Origin: Sulfuricurvum sp.
GTDB lineage: Bacteria > Campylobacterota > Campylobacteria > Campylobacterales > Sulfurimonadaceae
DNA length: 45,835 nucleotides
NCBI GenBank assembly: GCA_028718525.1
Contig: JAQULP010000016.1
Span: forward strand, 1 to 45,835
Direction of reading: 5' to 3'
Of this stretch, positions 31,456-40,611 are shown piece by piece (position 1 is the stretch's first letter; each line of letters starts with the position of its first letter). Under the pieces are notes generated by a model that worked only from the letters and a program-made list of their open reading frames with translations, was not told the DNA's origin and ran no database searches. Position numbers and translations under genes: made by a program.

Positions 31456-34400
31456 CGTTAAAATCGATTGCCGCGGATCACGTCAAGGGGCTGAACCCTG
31501 ATAATACGGTTGCCGGAGCGTTGGAGGTTATGAGTGAACTCTCGATCAGTTCCGTCGTTATTGTCGATGAAGAGAATCGTCCGATCGGAATATTTACCGA
31601 ACGTGACGCTTTGCGCATCGTCGCCGAGGGGCTTGATACCTACTGCTCTTTGTCGGAGGTAATGACGCGAGAACCGTTTTGTGTCGAAGAGAACTTATTG
31701 CTGCACGATGCGTATGCAATCATGGAAGACAAAGGGTATCGTCACCTGATTGTCATTGATGAGGATCACCGATTTGCGGGGGTGGTAAGCGAGGGGGATT
31801 TTCTCCGCCATATCGGATTCGAGGAGTTGGGAAAATTTAAACTGGTGTCCGAAGCGATGAGCGGAACCCCTTTGATTGTCGCGTGCGATACCGCGATCGC
31901 CGAAGCGGCAGCCTCTATGCATCAGCGCAAATGCGATTATGCGATAATTTTAGAAGGGAGCCGTCCGATCGGGGTGATTACCGAACGGGATATTGCCCGA
32001 TGGTGCGCGCATGAGAAAGGGGAGGTAGCCGCTACCATTGAGCGATTGCTGCATCGGGATTTTCATCTGATCCGACAAGATATCCCCCTTCAGGATGCGG
32101 CAGCGATGATGGAGACGCATGGGGTGCATCAGCTCATTGTCGTAGACGAAACGGGGAATCTGGCCGGATTGCTTACCCGACATGACGTCCTTCATGCGGT
32201 TCACGGAGCCTATTATGAATTTTTGCTGCGGGTCATCGACCAAAAAAATGAGACGATTGCCCAAATCAATATCCAAAAAAATGAGCTGCATACGAAGAAA
32301 GAGTCGATAGAAAAAAATGCCCTCAAGTTTCAGAAGCTGTTTGAAGCGATTCCGGACGGGGTGGTTTTGCTCGATACGGTTACGATGAAAGCGGTGGAGT
32401 TTAACCGTGCGGCCCACGAGACGTTGGAATACAGTGCCGAGGAGTTTGCCCGGCTGAACATAACCGATTACGATGCGGTTGAATCAATTATGGAAACCCG
32501 AAGACGTATTGAAGCAATCTCGATGAAGGGACACGATACGTTTGAGACGGTCCATCGAACCAAAACGGGTAAACTGGTCGACATGTGGGTCAATGTTGTT
32601 TCCGTCGAACTCGAAAGACACACTTATATGATTGCCGTCTATCGGGATATCACCCGGCAAAAAGAGACGCAACAGATGCTCACCCATCAGACAACTTTTT
32701 TCCATACGCTGGTCGATACGATTCCCGATTTAATCTGGCTCAAAGACCCCAAAGGGGTATATTTGGCCTGTAATCCGACATTTGAGCGTTTTTTCGGGGC
32801 AAAAGAGTCCGATATCGTCGGTAAAACCGACTTCGATTTCGTCTCTCCCGAACTGGCGCAATTTTTCCTCGATCATGACCGTGCCGCTATCGAGGCGGGG
32901 GGAGCGCGAACCAATGAAGAGTATCTAACTTTTGGGGACGGCAGTTATGCGGGGACATTCGATACGATCAAAACGCCGATGAAAAACAGCGAGGGAGATC
33001 TGATCGGGGTTTTGGGGATAGCGCGCGATGTTTCGGAACGTAAACGTAAAGATGCAGAGATCGCGCAGGTCCAGGCAATGGCCCATATCGGAACCTGGGA
33101 ATGGGATATGCGTCGGGACAGTTTTAGCGGAAGCGAGGAGTCGTATCGGATATTCGGTATCCCTGTAGGTACTGCCGTCGATTTCGCGACACTTTCTGAA
33201 CGATTTCCACCCGAAGATCGGAGCCGTTTTGAATATCAGCTTTTGCAAGCGTCGTTGAATCACCCTCAAGTGGGATCGGTGTATCAAATTATCCGACAAG
33301 ACGGTGAAGAGCGATGGATCAAAACCCATACGACTTTTTTATACGATGAGGATCAAAAACCGATCAAAGCAGTCGGAATCCTCCAGGACATCAGTGAGCA
33401 GGTCTGGTATGAGGAGGAATTAAAGCGCAAAGACAGCGATCTCAGTGCTGCACAGGCCTTGAGCCATATCGGAAACTGGCGGCTGGATTTGCGGAAAAAT
33501 ATACTGGAATGGTCGGATGAGACCTATCGGATTTTCGGAATCGAGATCGGAACACCGGTAAATTACGAACGGTTCCTCTCTACCATCCATCCCGAGGATA
33601 GGGAAAAAGTGGATAACGCCTGGCAGGCGGCACTTAAAGGGGAAAATTACGAGCTGGAACATCGGATACTCATACACGGTGAGACCAAATGGGTTCGGGA
33701 ACATGCGCTGTTGGAAGTTGACGAGGAGGGGAATCTGCTGGCGGGGGTCGGTACGGTTCAGCTCATTACGGAGCGTAAGCTCTACGAAGAGCAATTGGAA
33801 AAAATGGCCAATTACGATTCTCTGACCGGATTGGCCAATCGCGGGCTTCTCCTCTCGCATCTGCAAAATTCGATCGAGCAGGCCAAACGGCATAAGACGC
33901 AGATCGCACTGCTGATGTTCGATCTCGACCGATTCAAAGATATCAACGACAGTTACGGACACGGAACGGGGGACGAGCTGCTCCGCGCCGTAGCGGAACG
34001 CTTTAGTGTCCGGTTAAGGGAAGGGGATCTTATCAGCCGTTTAGGGGGGGACGAGTTTGCCATCGTCCTTGAACATCTTTCCCGTCCCGAAGATGCGGGA
34101 AGGGTTGCGGAGGAGATGATTACGTCACTGGCGGCGGAGTATAGGCTCTCCAGCGGTGCATCACTCCATATCGGCACCAGCGTCGGGATCGTCCTTTTTC
34201 CCGATCACGGGGATGAAGCTTCGCTGTTATTGCAGCATGCGGATGCGGCACTCTATAAAGCCAAATCCGAAGGGCGGGGAATTTACCATTATTATACGGA
34301 TGAGCTTACCGATTCGGCGCGACGCCGGATCGAATGCGAAAGCCGTTTGCGCCATGCGATCCTTAACCGTGAACTGGAGGTTTATTATCAGCCGCAGGTT

Positions 34401-35081
34401 CACATTCATACCGGACGGATTGTCGGGGCCGAAGCGCTTGTTCGGTGGAATGATCCGCAGCGGGGACTAATCTCTCCGGCACAGTTTATTCCGATTGCCG
34501 AGGAGACGGGGCTGATCGGAGAGATCGGCGAGTGGGTATTGAACGAAACGTGCCGACAGGGGAAACTCTGGCTCGATCAGGGGCACCGATTGACGTTGGC
34601 GGTTAACCTCTCGGCGCATCAGGTCCGTCACCAAAATATTCCGATGATCGTGGAACACGCCCTCAAGAAGAGCGGTTATCCTGCAGACCGGCTGGAGCTG
34701 GAGCTAACCGAGAGCGCATTGATGCAGCGTGAAGAGGAGACCGTAGCCATGCTTCATACATTGCGTGCACGGGGGATACGGCTGGCGATTGATGACTTCG
34801 GTACGGGATATTCGTCCCTCTCTTATCTCAAACGATTCCCTATCGATGTTCTGAAAATCGATAAAAGTTTCGTCGATGATATCCCTTACGAATCGGACGA
34901 CATGGCGATCGTTACCGCGATTATCGCAATGGGGCAGGCCCTTGGATTTCAGGTATTGGCCGAGGGGACGGAGCGTGAGGAACAGATTGAGTTTTTAAAA
35001 GAGAAAGGGTGCACGCTGTATCAGGGGTATTTTAAAAGCAAACCGCTGCCGGCAGGGGAGTTTGAAAAACTCCTCAACTGA
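31452..35081 (+). CDS. Quadruple-CBS, multi-PAS, GGDEF-EAL protein
   Basis: The ATG at 31452 overlaps the previous stop (ATGA) and has AAGGGTGG ahead of it; a GTG at 31443 is less likely. The 1209-residue cytoplasmic protein has four CBS motifs (about 1-255), a coiled coil (255-290), four PAS domains (about 295-400, 410-530, 540-655, 660-785), a GGDEF domain (GGDEF at 865-869, REGD inhibition site) and an EAL domain (E994-A-L, then LELTES, DDFGTGYSSL, KIDKSFV). Both output motifs look intact, so it may make and break c-di-GMP, with the CBS and PAS inputs choosing. It forms an operon with the quadruple-CBS cyclase. Confidence 0.9.
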   Translation: MTLKSIAADHVKGLNPDNTVAGALEVMSELSISSVVIVDEENRPIGIFTERDALRIVAEGLDTYCSLSEVMTREPFCVEENLLLHDAYAIMEDKGYRHLIVIDEDHRFAGVVSEGDFLRHIGFEELGKFKLVSEAMSGTPLIVACDTAIAEAAASMHQRKCDYAIILEGSRPIGVITERDIARWCAHEKGEVAATIERLLHRDFHLIRQDIPLQDAAAMMETHGVHQLIVVDETGNLAGLLTRHDVLHAVHGAYYEFLLRVIDQKNETIAQINIQKNELHTKKESIEKNALKFQKLFEAIPDGVVLLDTVTMKAVEFNRAAHETLEYSAEEFARLNITDYDAVESIMETRRRIEAISMKGHDTFETVHRTKTGKLVDMWVNVVSVELERHTYMIAVYRDITRQKETQQMLTHQTTFFHTLVDTIPDLIWLKDPKGVYLACNPTFERFFGAKESDIVGKTDFDFVSPELAQFFLDHDRAAIEAGGARTNEEYLTFGDGSYAGTFDTIKTPMKNSEGDLIGVLGIARDVSERKRKDAEIAQVQAMAHIGTWEWDMRRDSFSGSEESYRIFGIPVGTAVDFATLSERFPPEDRSRFEYQLLQASLNHPQVGSVYQIIRQDGEERWIKTHTTFLYDEDQKPIKAVGILQDISEQVWYEEELKRKDSDLSAAQALSHIGNWRLDLRKNILEWSDETYRIFGIEIGTPVNYERFLSTIHPEDREKVDNAWQAALKGENYELEHRILIHGETKWVREHALLEVDEEGNLLAGVGTVQLITERKLYEEQLEKMANYDSLTGLANRGLLLSHLQNSIEQAKRHKTQIALLMFDLDRFKDINDSYGHGTGDELLRAVAERFSVRLREGDLISRLGGDEFAIVLEHLSRPEDAGRVAEEMITSLAAEYRLSSGASLHIGTSVGIVLFPDHGDEASLLLQHADAALYKAKSEGRGIYHYYTDELTDSARRRIECESRLRHAILNRELEVYYQPQVHIHTGRIVGAEALVRWNDPQRGLISPAQFIPIAEETGLIGEIGEWVLNETCRQGKLWLDQGHRLTLAVNLSAHQVRHQNIPMIVEHALKKSGYPADRLELELTESALMQREEETVAMLHTLRARGIRLAIDDFGTGYSSLSYLKRFPIDVLKIDKSFVDDIPYESDDMAIVTAIIAMGQALGFQVLAEGTEREEQIEFLKEKGCTLYQGYFKSKPLPAGEFEKLLN

Positions 35082-35087
35082 AAGGAT

Positions 35088-35378
35088 TTATTTTAGGGTT
35101 TCAACGTAGGCTGCAACCGCTTTGAGCTCTTCATCGTTAAGGGGCTCAACTGAGGCCTGCATTGTCGCTTTTTGCTCACCCCCAAAGGTACCGTTTTTGT
35201 ATCCGGTCAGTTTTTTCAGTACGTCACCGCTTCCGGCAATCGCTTTTCCGGAGATCGAGAGATCTTTGCCATCGTCTCCGTGACACTCTACACAGGTTTT
35301 CCCGTAGATTTTCATACCGATACCGGCACCTTGAATAGCGGATACGGTTAAGAATAGGCTTATGAGTATTTTATACAT
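35088..35378 (-). CDS. Small periplasmic class I cytochrome c
   Basis: A signal peptide (1-17) precedes a 79-residue mono-haem cytochrome with CVECH at 29-33 and Met 73 (QKATMQAS) as the second haem ligand. The size and the MQASVEPLNDEELKAVAAYV ending match cytochrome c553-type electron carriers. It could accept electrons from periplasmic dehydrogenases such as the molybdoenzyme in this window, and pass them to a terminal oxidase, but it is not near that cluster. It stops 6 bp from the end of the convergent GGDEF-EAL gene. Confidence 0.92.
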   Translation of the reverse strand: MYKILISLFLTVSAIQGAGIGMKIYGKTCVECHGDDGKDLSISGKAIAGSGDVLKKLTGYKNGTFGGEQKATMQASVEPLNDEELKAVAAYVETLK

Positions 35379-35402
35379 GATGACTCCTGAGGTGAATTGG
35401 TT

Positions 35403-36683
35403 TTATTCGACGCGGTTACGCCCGTTTTGTTTGGCGAGATAGAGTTTGGAATCGACTTCGGCGATGTATCGGTCAATCGTCTCTTGATGAATCGCTACCG
35501 TTTGTCCGACCAAAATGGAGAGGACCCCAATACTGACGGTATAACGGATAGAGACATCTTCGATGATTACCTCTTCGGCCGCCGTTGCGTCGCACACCTT
35601 TTGTCCCAGCATCCGGGCCTCTTCCTGATCGGTCATCGGAAGTAAAATCATAAACTCTTCCCCACCGAAACGGAAAATATAATCCGATTTGCGAAGCGAG
35701 CGTTCGAGTACGGTTGAGAAATGTTTGAGTACGATATCCCCTATCGCATGGCCGTAGGTGTCGTTAATGGATTTAAAATGGTCCAAATCGCACATCATCA
35801 GGGCAAACTCCCTCCCCGTCGCTTTGGAAATATCCAGTTTGTTCATCATGATTTTATTAAACAGACGTCGGGTGAGCAGATGGGTGAGAGGGTCTTTGGC
35901 ACTCTCTTCGATTTCATTGAGAAAGGCGATTTCATTCCCTATTTCAAGGGAGTAATAATCAATTTTGTGCATAAGATGGATCAGTGTCGCCGGACGTAAC
36001 GCCCTTTTTTGACAATAATTGATAACGTTGGCTGCCAGATCGTGGAGATTGATATGGAGTTTTTCGATGACTTTGAAATGGGAAGTGGAGAGGAGATAGG
36101 AGGTCGCTGCACTGTGCATCCATCGCCCGAATTCGCAGAGATTCGGATTGAGTTCCGGATAATTATCGTCAAATTCGCTTTGTTGAACGTATCGGATGAG
36201 GTTCATGATCCATTTAATATGACTCTCATAATGGACCATAAATTTTTTCTCCGGCATAAGGGCGATATGGGAGAGGCGGAGCTCGCATTTCAGAGAGAGC
36301 TGATTTAAAAATTTTTGCAGATAAAGGGTGGTGATCCGGTCTTCATGTGCGGCAAAATAGCGGTTGATCTCATTGATGTGCTGCAAGCTATCCTTTTCGA
36401 CCAGTTTGCCGAGGAGCTTGCGGGCGACAGTGATCAACTCACTGTAGAGGAAAAGATAGGAGACCTCGTTTTTAATGGAGAAGTAGACAAGTTCCTTGGT
36501 ATTTTTCTCGATCTCTTCGTCGGTATCCGAAAGAAGAAGGGTCAAGAGGAGTTTTTTGTGCTCCGTTAGGGCATGAGTATAGAGGAGATCGCCGGAGCCA
36601 TCAAACTGGATACTCTCAACATTGATACTAAAATCGTTCACACATTCACGGATATCCGAGAAATATTGGGAGATCAGTTCCAT
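35403..36683 (-). CDS. CZB-domain diguanylate cyclase with extra N-terminal domain
   Basis: Residues 1-145 are helical and unrecognised. Then comes a chemoreceptor-zinc-binding (CZB) domain with ligands H155, C183 (LCEFGRW), H210 and H214. The spacings (28, 27, 4) are close to those of E. coli DgcZ (30, 27, 4), where zinc inhibits the cyclase. A GGDEF domain follows with GGEEF at 340-344 and an RKSD inhibition site at 331-334. It is likely cytoplasmic and a zinc-controlled or redox-controlled c-di-GMP synthase. DgcZ lacks the extra 145-residue front part. Convergent with nothing close; 24 bp separate it from the cytochrome gene downstream. Confidence 0.88.
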   Translation of the reverse strand: MELISQYFSDIRECVNDFSINVESIQFDGSGDLLYTHALTEHKKLLLTLLLSDTDEEIEKNTKELVYFSIKNEVSYLFLYSELITVARKLLGKLVEKDSLQHINEINRYFAAHEDRITTLYLQKFLNQLSLKCELRLSHIALMPEKKFMVHYESHIKWIMNLIRYVQQSEFDDNYPELNPNLCEFGRWMHSAATSYLLSTSHFKVIEKLHINLHDLAANVINYCQKRALRPATLIHLMHKIDYYSLEIGNEIAFLNEIEESAKDPLTHLLTRRLFNKIMMNKLDISKATGREFALMMCDLDHFKSINDTYGHAIGDIVLKHFSTVLERSLRKSDYIFRFGGEEFMILLPMTDQEEARMLGQKVCDATAAEEVIIEDVSIRYTVSIGVLSILVGQTVAIHQETIDRYIAEVDSKLYLAKQNGRNRVE

Positions 36684-36819
36684 AGGATACTGCCTTTATA
36701 CGAGATAGTGTTTCGCCATAGTATAACGAATAAATATAATTTATGGTATGCTCTTCACCCCGATTATGACCTCTGTTTTAGAGATATTCTCGGAGAATTA
36801 TCTTCAAGAGCCTCTTCCT

Positions 36820-37581
36820 TTAGCGGATAAAATCGAAAATCCCCATGACGATTTCCACCCCGATCAAAACAATGATAATCCACTCCAAAAACTCGCTTTT
36901 TTTGTGGTTGATGATGTCCATTACCAGCATGACGTCCTCTTTGATCTGGGAAAGTTTGGAGAGGGCGATTTCATGGCGGTCGTAGAGCTCGAGGATAAAT
37001 GCGAGGCGGTTGTAGAGGGTTTCGGCCTCTTCGTTATCCCATAGAATATTGGGTTTGTCGAGGAGGAGAAGGTTACTGACCATATCATGCCGGGTGAGGG
37101 CGAGCCGTTTGGCAAACTGCATAAGGTGGCTTCGACGGTTGATCGAAAACGTATGTATCGACTCGACGATACGGCGGCTTTGGGAAAACAGGGTATCGAG
37201 CCTCTTTTCATAGTGCTCCAAGCCGACGCTTTGGGCAATCCCCAATGCAATGACGTTGAGATACAAAACGCTGACCTCACGCAAGATGATTGCTTCATTC
37301 GTGATGCTGAACGGTTCGGGATGCTCGGGGAGAATGTGTATCGGATAATCTTGGGTGATCGCCTCTTCCATGCTAAGCCCCAGCGTCTTGAGGGCGTCAA
37401 GAATGGTTTTTTTCTCATTGGCAATCAAGGTGAGGACACCGAAAGGGGAGAGGACGACCTGTACGGTTTCATTGCGGCCGTAATAGCCGTTTTCTACCCC
37501 TTTGTTCATTTGCAGATCGAGAGAATACTCGAGGGTCGATTTGGTGATTGCTTTATCAAGGTAGAGGGATAACAGATTCAT
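36820..37581 (-). CDS. RMD1/DUF155 (YagE)-family protein
   Basis: The 253-residue protein has a soluble domain followed by one C-terminal transmembrane helix (LEWIIIVLIGVEIVMGIFDF, about 232-251). This matches the RMD1/DUF155 family, best known from yeast, where members act at organelle membranes and in meiotic division. Conserved elements include RREVSVLYLNVIALGIAQSV-like helices and a WDNEEAETLYNRLAFILELYDR segment. The bacterial role is unknown. It diverges from an OmpA-like gene with only 67 bp between the start codons. Confidence 0.8.
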   Translation of the reverse strand: MNLLSLYLDKAITKSTLEYSLDLQMNKGVENGYYGRNETVQVVLSPFGVLTLIANEKKTILDALKTLGLSMEEAITQDYPIHILPEHPEPFSITNEAIILREVSVLYLNVIALGIAQSVGLEHYEKRLDTLFSQSRRIVESIHTFSINRRSHLMQFAKRLALTRHDMVSNLLLLDKPNILWDNEEAETLYNRLAFILELYDRHEIALSKLSQIKEDVMLVMDIINHKKSEFLEWIIIVLIGVEIVMGIFDFIR

Positions 37582-37648
37582 CGAAATGCCTTTAACCGAA
37601 GATTGGAGTATGATAGTGTATCATTCGTTTATTACAATTGAGGTGATA

Positions 37649-38956
37649 ATGCAACGTAAATTAGCGATCGGATTACTCTGTCTTGGCCTGGCCTGGAGTC
37701 ATGTTTCAGCCGATGTTTCAGAGATGATTTTTTATCCGCAGGCCGATTTCTCGGAAGGGATTCTCCATTTTAACTATCAAGGGGCAAAAAACAGAAATTA
37801 CGCCTTTATGTTTGACCGGGGATTCGATCCTTCACGGATCGTTTATGTCCGTCCTGATGATCATACGACGGAAAAACTCAAAGACGGAACGGTGAAACTC
37901 TCTTTTGCCAATACCGATCGTTACTCTTACGTTCAACGGGCGTTTCGGGATGATTTTCTGGTCTCGGAAGAAAACGGCATTTACAAAATTCTCCTCAGCG
38001 GCGGAGACTGCAAAGGGAGCCCTGATTGCGTGACGGCAGAAAACATTCTGACGGTCAACGTTCCGAAAGGGTACGGTGTCCGCAGCTATCAGGGATTGGA
38101 TCAGGATTTGAAACCCCTTTCGGACCCGCAATGGCAGCAAAAAGGGAATACTTTTACCTTGACCGCGCGTGATGTCAAAGGGGCTTGCATCATGATGGAG
38201 ATAGAGAAGCTGAAGCCGGGTCAAACGATGGCGCCGATCGTCATCTCCGAACCGCTTCAACGTTCCAAACCGACGGAACCGGTCGGGCGTATTGCCGATT
38301 TGTTTAATGCGCCGACAGTGAGTAAACCGCTCAAGGGCGTATCGGCAGAAGCTGCTCCGGTAACGGTTGCCGCGGTAGAAACCGTGCAAAGTGTTACCCC
38401 TCCTCCGGTACTGCGGCCTAAACCGATAGCGGATAAACCCGTTGCCGAAAAATCCTCTCTCGATCATCCGGTTCCCCTCAAACCGGTTATCGAGATACCT
38501 GCCGTTGTCCAACCGGTTTCCCTCAAACCGATTGTTGAAAAACCGGTCGTAGAGAAGCCAGTGGCAGAGAAACCGGCTGTAGCCCTCTCTACCCCTTTGC
38601 CGGTAGCTTATTTTCGTAATTTCCAGCTTTTCAACAGCCGTATCGTGGCGTTGAACGAGGCGGGAAAAGTGCGTTTGCAGGAGTGGGCAAAGCTCTATAA
38701 AATGAGCGGGAAACGGTCGATCATTATTAACGCCTATACGGATGACATCCCTCCTCAGCGGCTCAAACATCTGTATGCGACGAATGAAATTATCTCCGAA
38801 GCACGGGGAAAACTGGTCGCCGAATATTTGGTTTCACAGGGGATTGATCCCAAAGCGATTACGGTTAACGGAATGGGAGATGCCGATCCGATTGCCTCAA
38901 ATGAGACCGAAGAGGGGCGATCGAAAAACCGACGGGTAGAATTTATCCTTAACTAA
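37649..38956 (+). CDS. OmpA-like peptidoglycan-binding protein
   Basis: I start at the ATG at 37649 (GAGGTGAT ribosome binding site, then signal peptide MQRKLAIGLLCLGLAWSHVSA). The 435-residue protein has an N-terminal beta-rich domain (about 22-205), a Pro/Lys/Val linker with degenerate units such as KPVVEKPVAEKPAV (about 210-305), and a C-terminal OmpA-type peptidoglycan-binding domain (about 315-435) with NAYTDDIPP, ARGKLVAEYL and NRRVEFIL. The linker is long enough to cross the peptidoglycan layer. It resembles proteins that anchor another envelope structure to the wall. Partner unknown. Confidence 0.85.
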   Translation: MQRKLAIGLLCLGLAWSHVSADVSEMIFYPQADFSEGILHFNYQGAKNRNYAFMFDRGFDPSRIVYVRPDDHTTEKLKDGTVKLSFANTDRYSYVQRAFRDDFLVSEENGIYKILLSGGDCKGSPDCVTAENILTVNVPKGYGVRSYQGLDQDLKPLSDPQWQQKGNTFTLTARDVKGACIMMEIEKLKPGQTMAPIVISEPLQRSKPTEPVGRIADLFNAPTVSKPLKGVSAEAAPVTVAAVETVQSVTPPPVLRPKPIADKPVAEKSSLDHPVPLKPVIEIPAVVQPVSLKPIVEKPVVEKPVAEKPAVALSTPLPVAYFRNFQLFNSRIVALNEAGKVRLQEWAKLYKMSGKRSIIINAYTDDIPPQRLKHLYATNEIISEARGKLVAEYLVSQGIDPKAITVNGMGDADPIASNETEEGRSKNRRVEFILN

Positions 38957-38977
38957 GAGGCATTTCTACCGCGGACG

Positions 38978-39859
38978 CTACATCTGTTCGTAGAGGTCGA
39001 AAAGGTCGATTCCGTCCGGAAGACGGGGCTTGCCGTCGCGGAACGAACGGGTGTGGGCAATAAGGCGTTTGAAATGTTTGCGCAGATGGTAGGCATCGGG
39101 GACATTGGGACGGAACCAATCCCCTTTAGCGCTAAAGAGCCAATCGATGACCGCCTTCACATCCAGCAGAGTATATCCCCCCGTCTCGATCAAAAGACGA
39201 ATCTGTTTGGCCCAGCTCATAACATCAAACGGCTCCTCAAACTGCGGATCGATGGAGGCAAGATGGCGGATGAAATATTGCGCCATTTCAAACTCTTCGG
39301 TTGAGGGTTTATGTTCTGCCACTGCCTGCTCCGAAGCCAAGACGGGGGCATTGGAACTCACCTCTTTTCGAACCCACCGTTCGAATTCGGCACACCAGTC
39401 GAAAGAGCGGTTATTACGCGAACGCTGATAGAGGTTGAAGTCGTCAAAAAGTTCCCTTCGTAAACCCTCCCGATCACACAGTTCCAGAGCAAAAGCGTTC
39501 AACTCCTCAAAGGTATCGTTTGGAATATTGAGATAATAGCTGCTGTCGCTGTACTGGCCCGATGTCAGGGCCACGGCAACGGGTGCGGCACTCTCTATCG
39601 GGGCAAAGGTATAATAGATCATCATCCCCTGAGGGGTTTTTCGGCGAAGCGCTTTAAGGATGTTTTTTTTGACCAGCGAATCCAGGGCCTCGATCACTTC
39701 ACGCGGGGTGTGGCGAAGGCTCTGTGCTAAGGTCGAGGCATCAATATCGCCGGGTTTTTCTCCCCATTTTTGGGTATGACTGGCGATGAGGGGGATGAGG
39801 GCCCGCTCCATGAGGCTGAGATCGTCACGATCGATCAATGAGGGGTGGAGGATAATCAT
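38978..39859 (-). CDS. Unknown protein with winged-helix-like N-terminus
   Basis: The N-terminal 80 residues look like a winged-helix domain (SLMERALIPLIASHTQKWG, then IDASTLAQSLRHTPREVIEALDSLVKKNIL). The middle is acidic and the C-terminal part is helical and aromatic, ending WFRPNVPDAYHLRKHFKRLIAHT, a layout that recalls DnaD/DnaT-like primosomal and phage replication proteins, without clear motif identity. It has no signal peptide or membrane segment. Its ATG overlaps the stop of the upstream gene by 4 bp. A DNA-related role is only a guess. Confidence 0.65.
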   Translation of the reverse strand: MIILHPSLIDRDDLSLMERALIPLIASHTQKWGEKPGDIDASTLAQSLRHTPREVIEALDSLVKKNILKALRRKTPQGMMIYYTFAPIESAAPVAVALTSGQYSDSSYYLNIPNDTFEELNAFALELCDREGLRRELFDDFNLYQRSRNNRSFDWCAEFERWVRKEVSSNAPVLASEQAVAEHKPSTEEFEMAQYFIRHLASIDPQFEEPFDVMSWAKQIRLLIETGGYTLLDVKAVIDWLFSAKGDWFRPNVPDAYHLRKHFKRLIAHTRSFRDGKPRLPDGIDLFDLYEQM

Positions 39860-40464
39860 GAACGTTTTGCCGATCGGAGAAGTTTGGCTTTGATCGGTGC
39901 GGCAAGCGTGTCGTTTTTACTCCGTTCGCGTGCAACGATTTCGTTTCGGTATTCGTGGATGACGCGTGCTTCGAAGAGGCCCCGGTCAAGGGCAACATAG
40001 TCGTAAATCCACCGCTTGGTTAACGTTTTGACGACATTGATATCGGTTTCATCCAGGAGGGCTTTGTCGTCCCCCTGACGTTTGATCGACGTAAACCGGA
40101 TTTGTTCAAACCGCTCCAGAGCACTTTTTTCGCTGTCGCGGATCAGGGCTACGTCACGGCGCAGATCGTACATCAGGGTATACAAAGCCCCGGCCCGCTC
40201 CTGCGCTTCACGTTCGATCGGGGTGAGGGCCTCGGTTTCAAATTCAGAAGCAATCAGGGCGATTTTCTCAAAGCCGCTTTTGTACGGCATCGCCCGTGAA
40301 GAGAGGCGGCGAAAAAATTCTCGGTAACTCGAGGGGTGGATGGTTCGAACCATATCGGCGACATGGGCACGCAGATTGATATCTTCCTCGATTTTAAAAT
40401 ACTCCATCAGCGATGTGACGAATTGAGACCGGATCTGTTCTTCAGTGGGTGTAAGTCGTTGCAT
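39856..40464 (-). CDS. Unknown helical protein coupled to winged-helix gene
   Basis: I choose the ATG at 40464 (MQRLTPTEEQIRSQF), which has no strong ribosome binding site; a TTG at 40491 is in frame. The 202-residue product is helical and charged, with many Arg, Glu and Ala, no Cys and no membrane segment. I recognise no family. The stop overlaps the start of the winged-helix-like gene (ATGA), so the two products are made together and probably act together. Confidence 0.65.
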   Translation of the reverse strand: MQRLTPTEEQIRSQFVTSLMEYFKIEEDINLRAHVADMVRTIHPSSYREFFRRLSSRAMPYKSGFEKIALIASEFETEALTPIEREAQERAGALYTLMYDLRRDVALIRDSEKSALERFEQIRFTSIKRQGDDKALLDETDINVVKTLTKRWIYDYVALDRGLFEARVIHEYRNEIVARERSKNDTLAAPIKAKLLRSAKRS

Positions 40465-40571
40465 AAAAGATAGTATACCATTGAGAGGCAAAAGGATAAC
40501 TAAAGGGCAAAGTGATTAAAAAACAGCACGGACAAGGGAGAATTTATACTCCGTGCAGGATAAAATTATGT

Positions 40572-40577
40572 TATAAT
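40572..40577 (+). promoter_or_regulatory. Candidate -10 box of chemosensory operon
   Basis: TATAAT lies 35 bp before the histidine kinase ATG at 40612, with GGGGAAGGAAA as ribosome binding site. The following four genes have gaps of 22 bp or less or overlap, so this could serve the whole cluster. Confidence 0.5.
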
Positions 40578-40611
40578 TAAGAATCAAGGAATTAAGCAAA
40601 GGGGAAGGAAA

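Noticed and set aside
37832-38770. A 312-codon frame on the minus strand with Arg/Asn/Phe-rich repeats
   Set aside because: It mirrors the Pro/Lys repeat linker of the OmpA-like gene; the repeats arise from the opposite strand.
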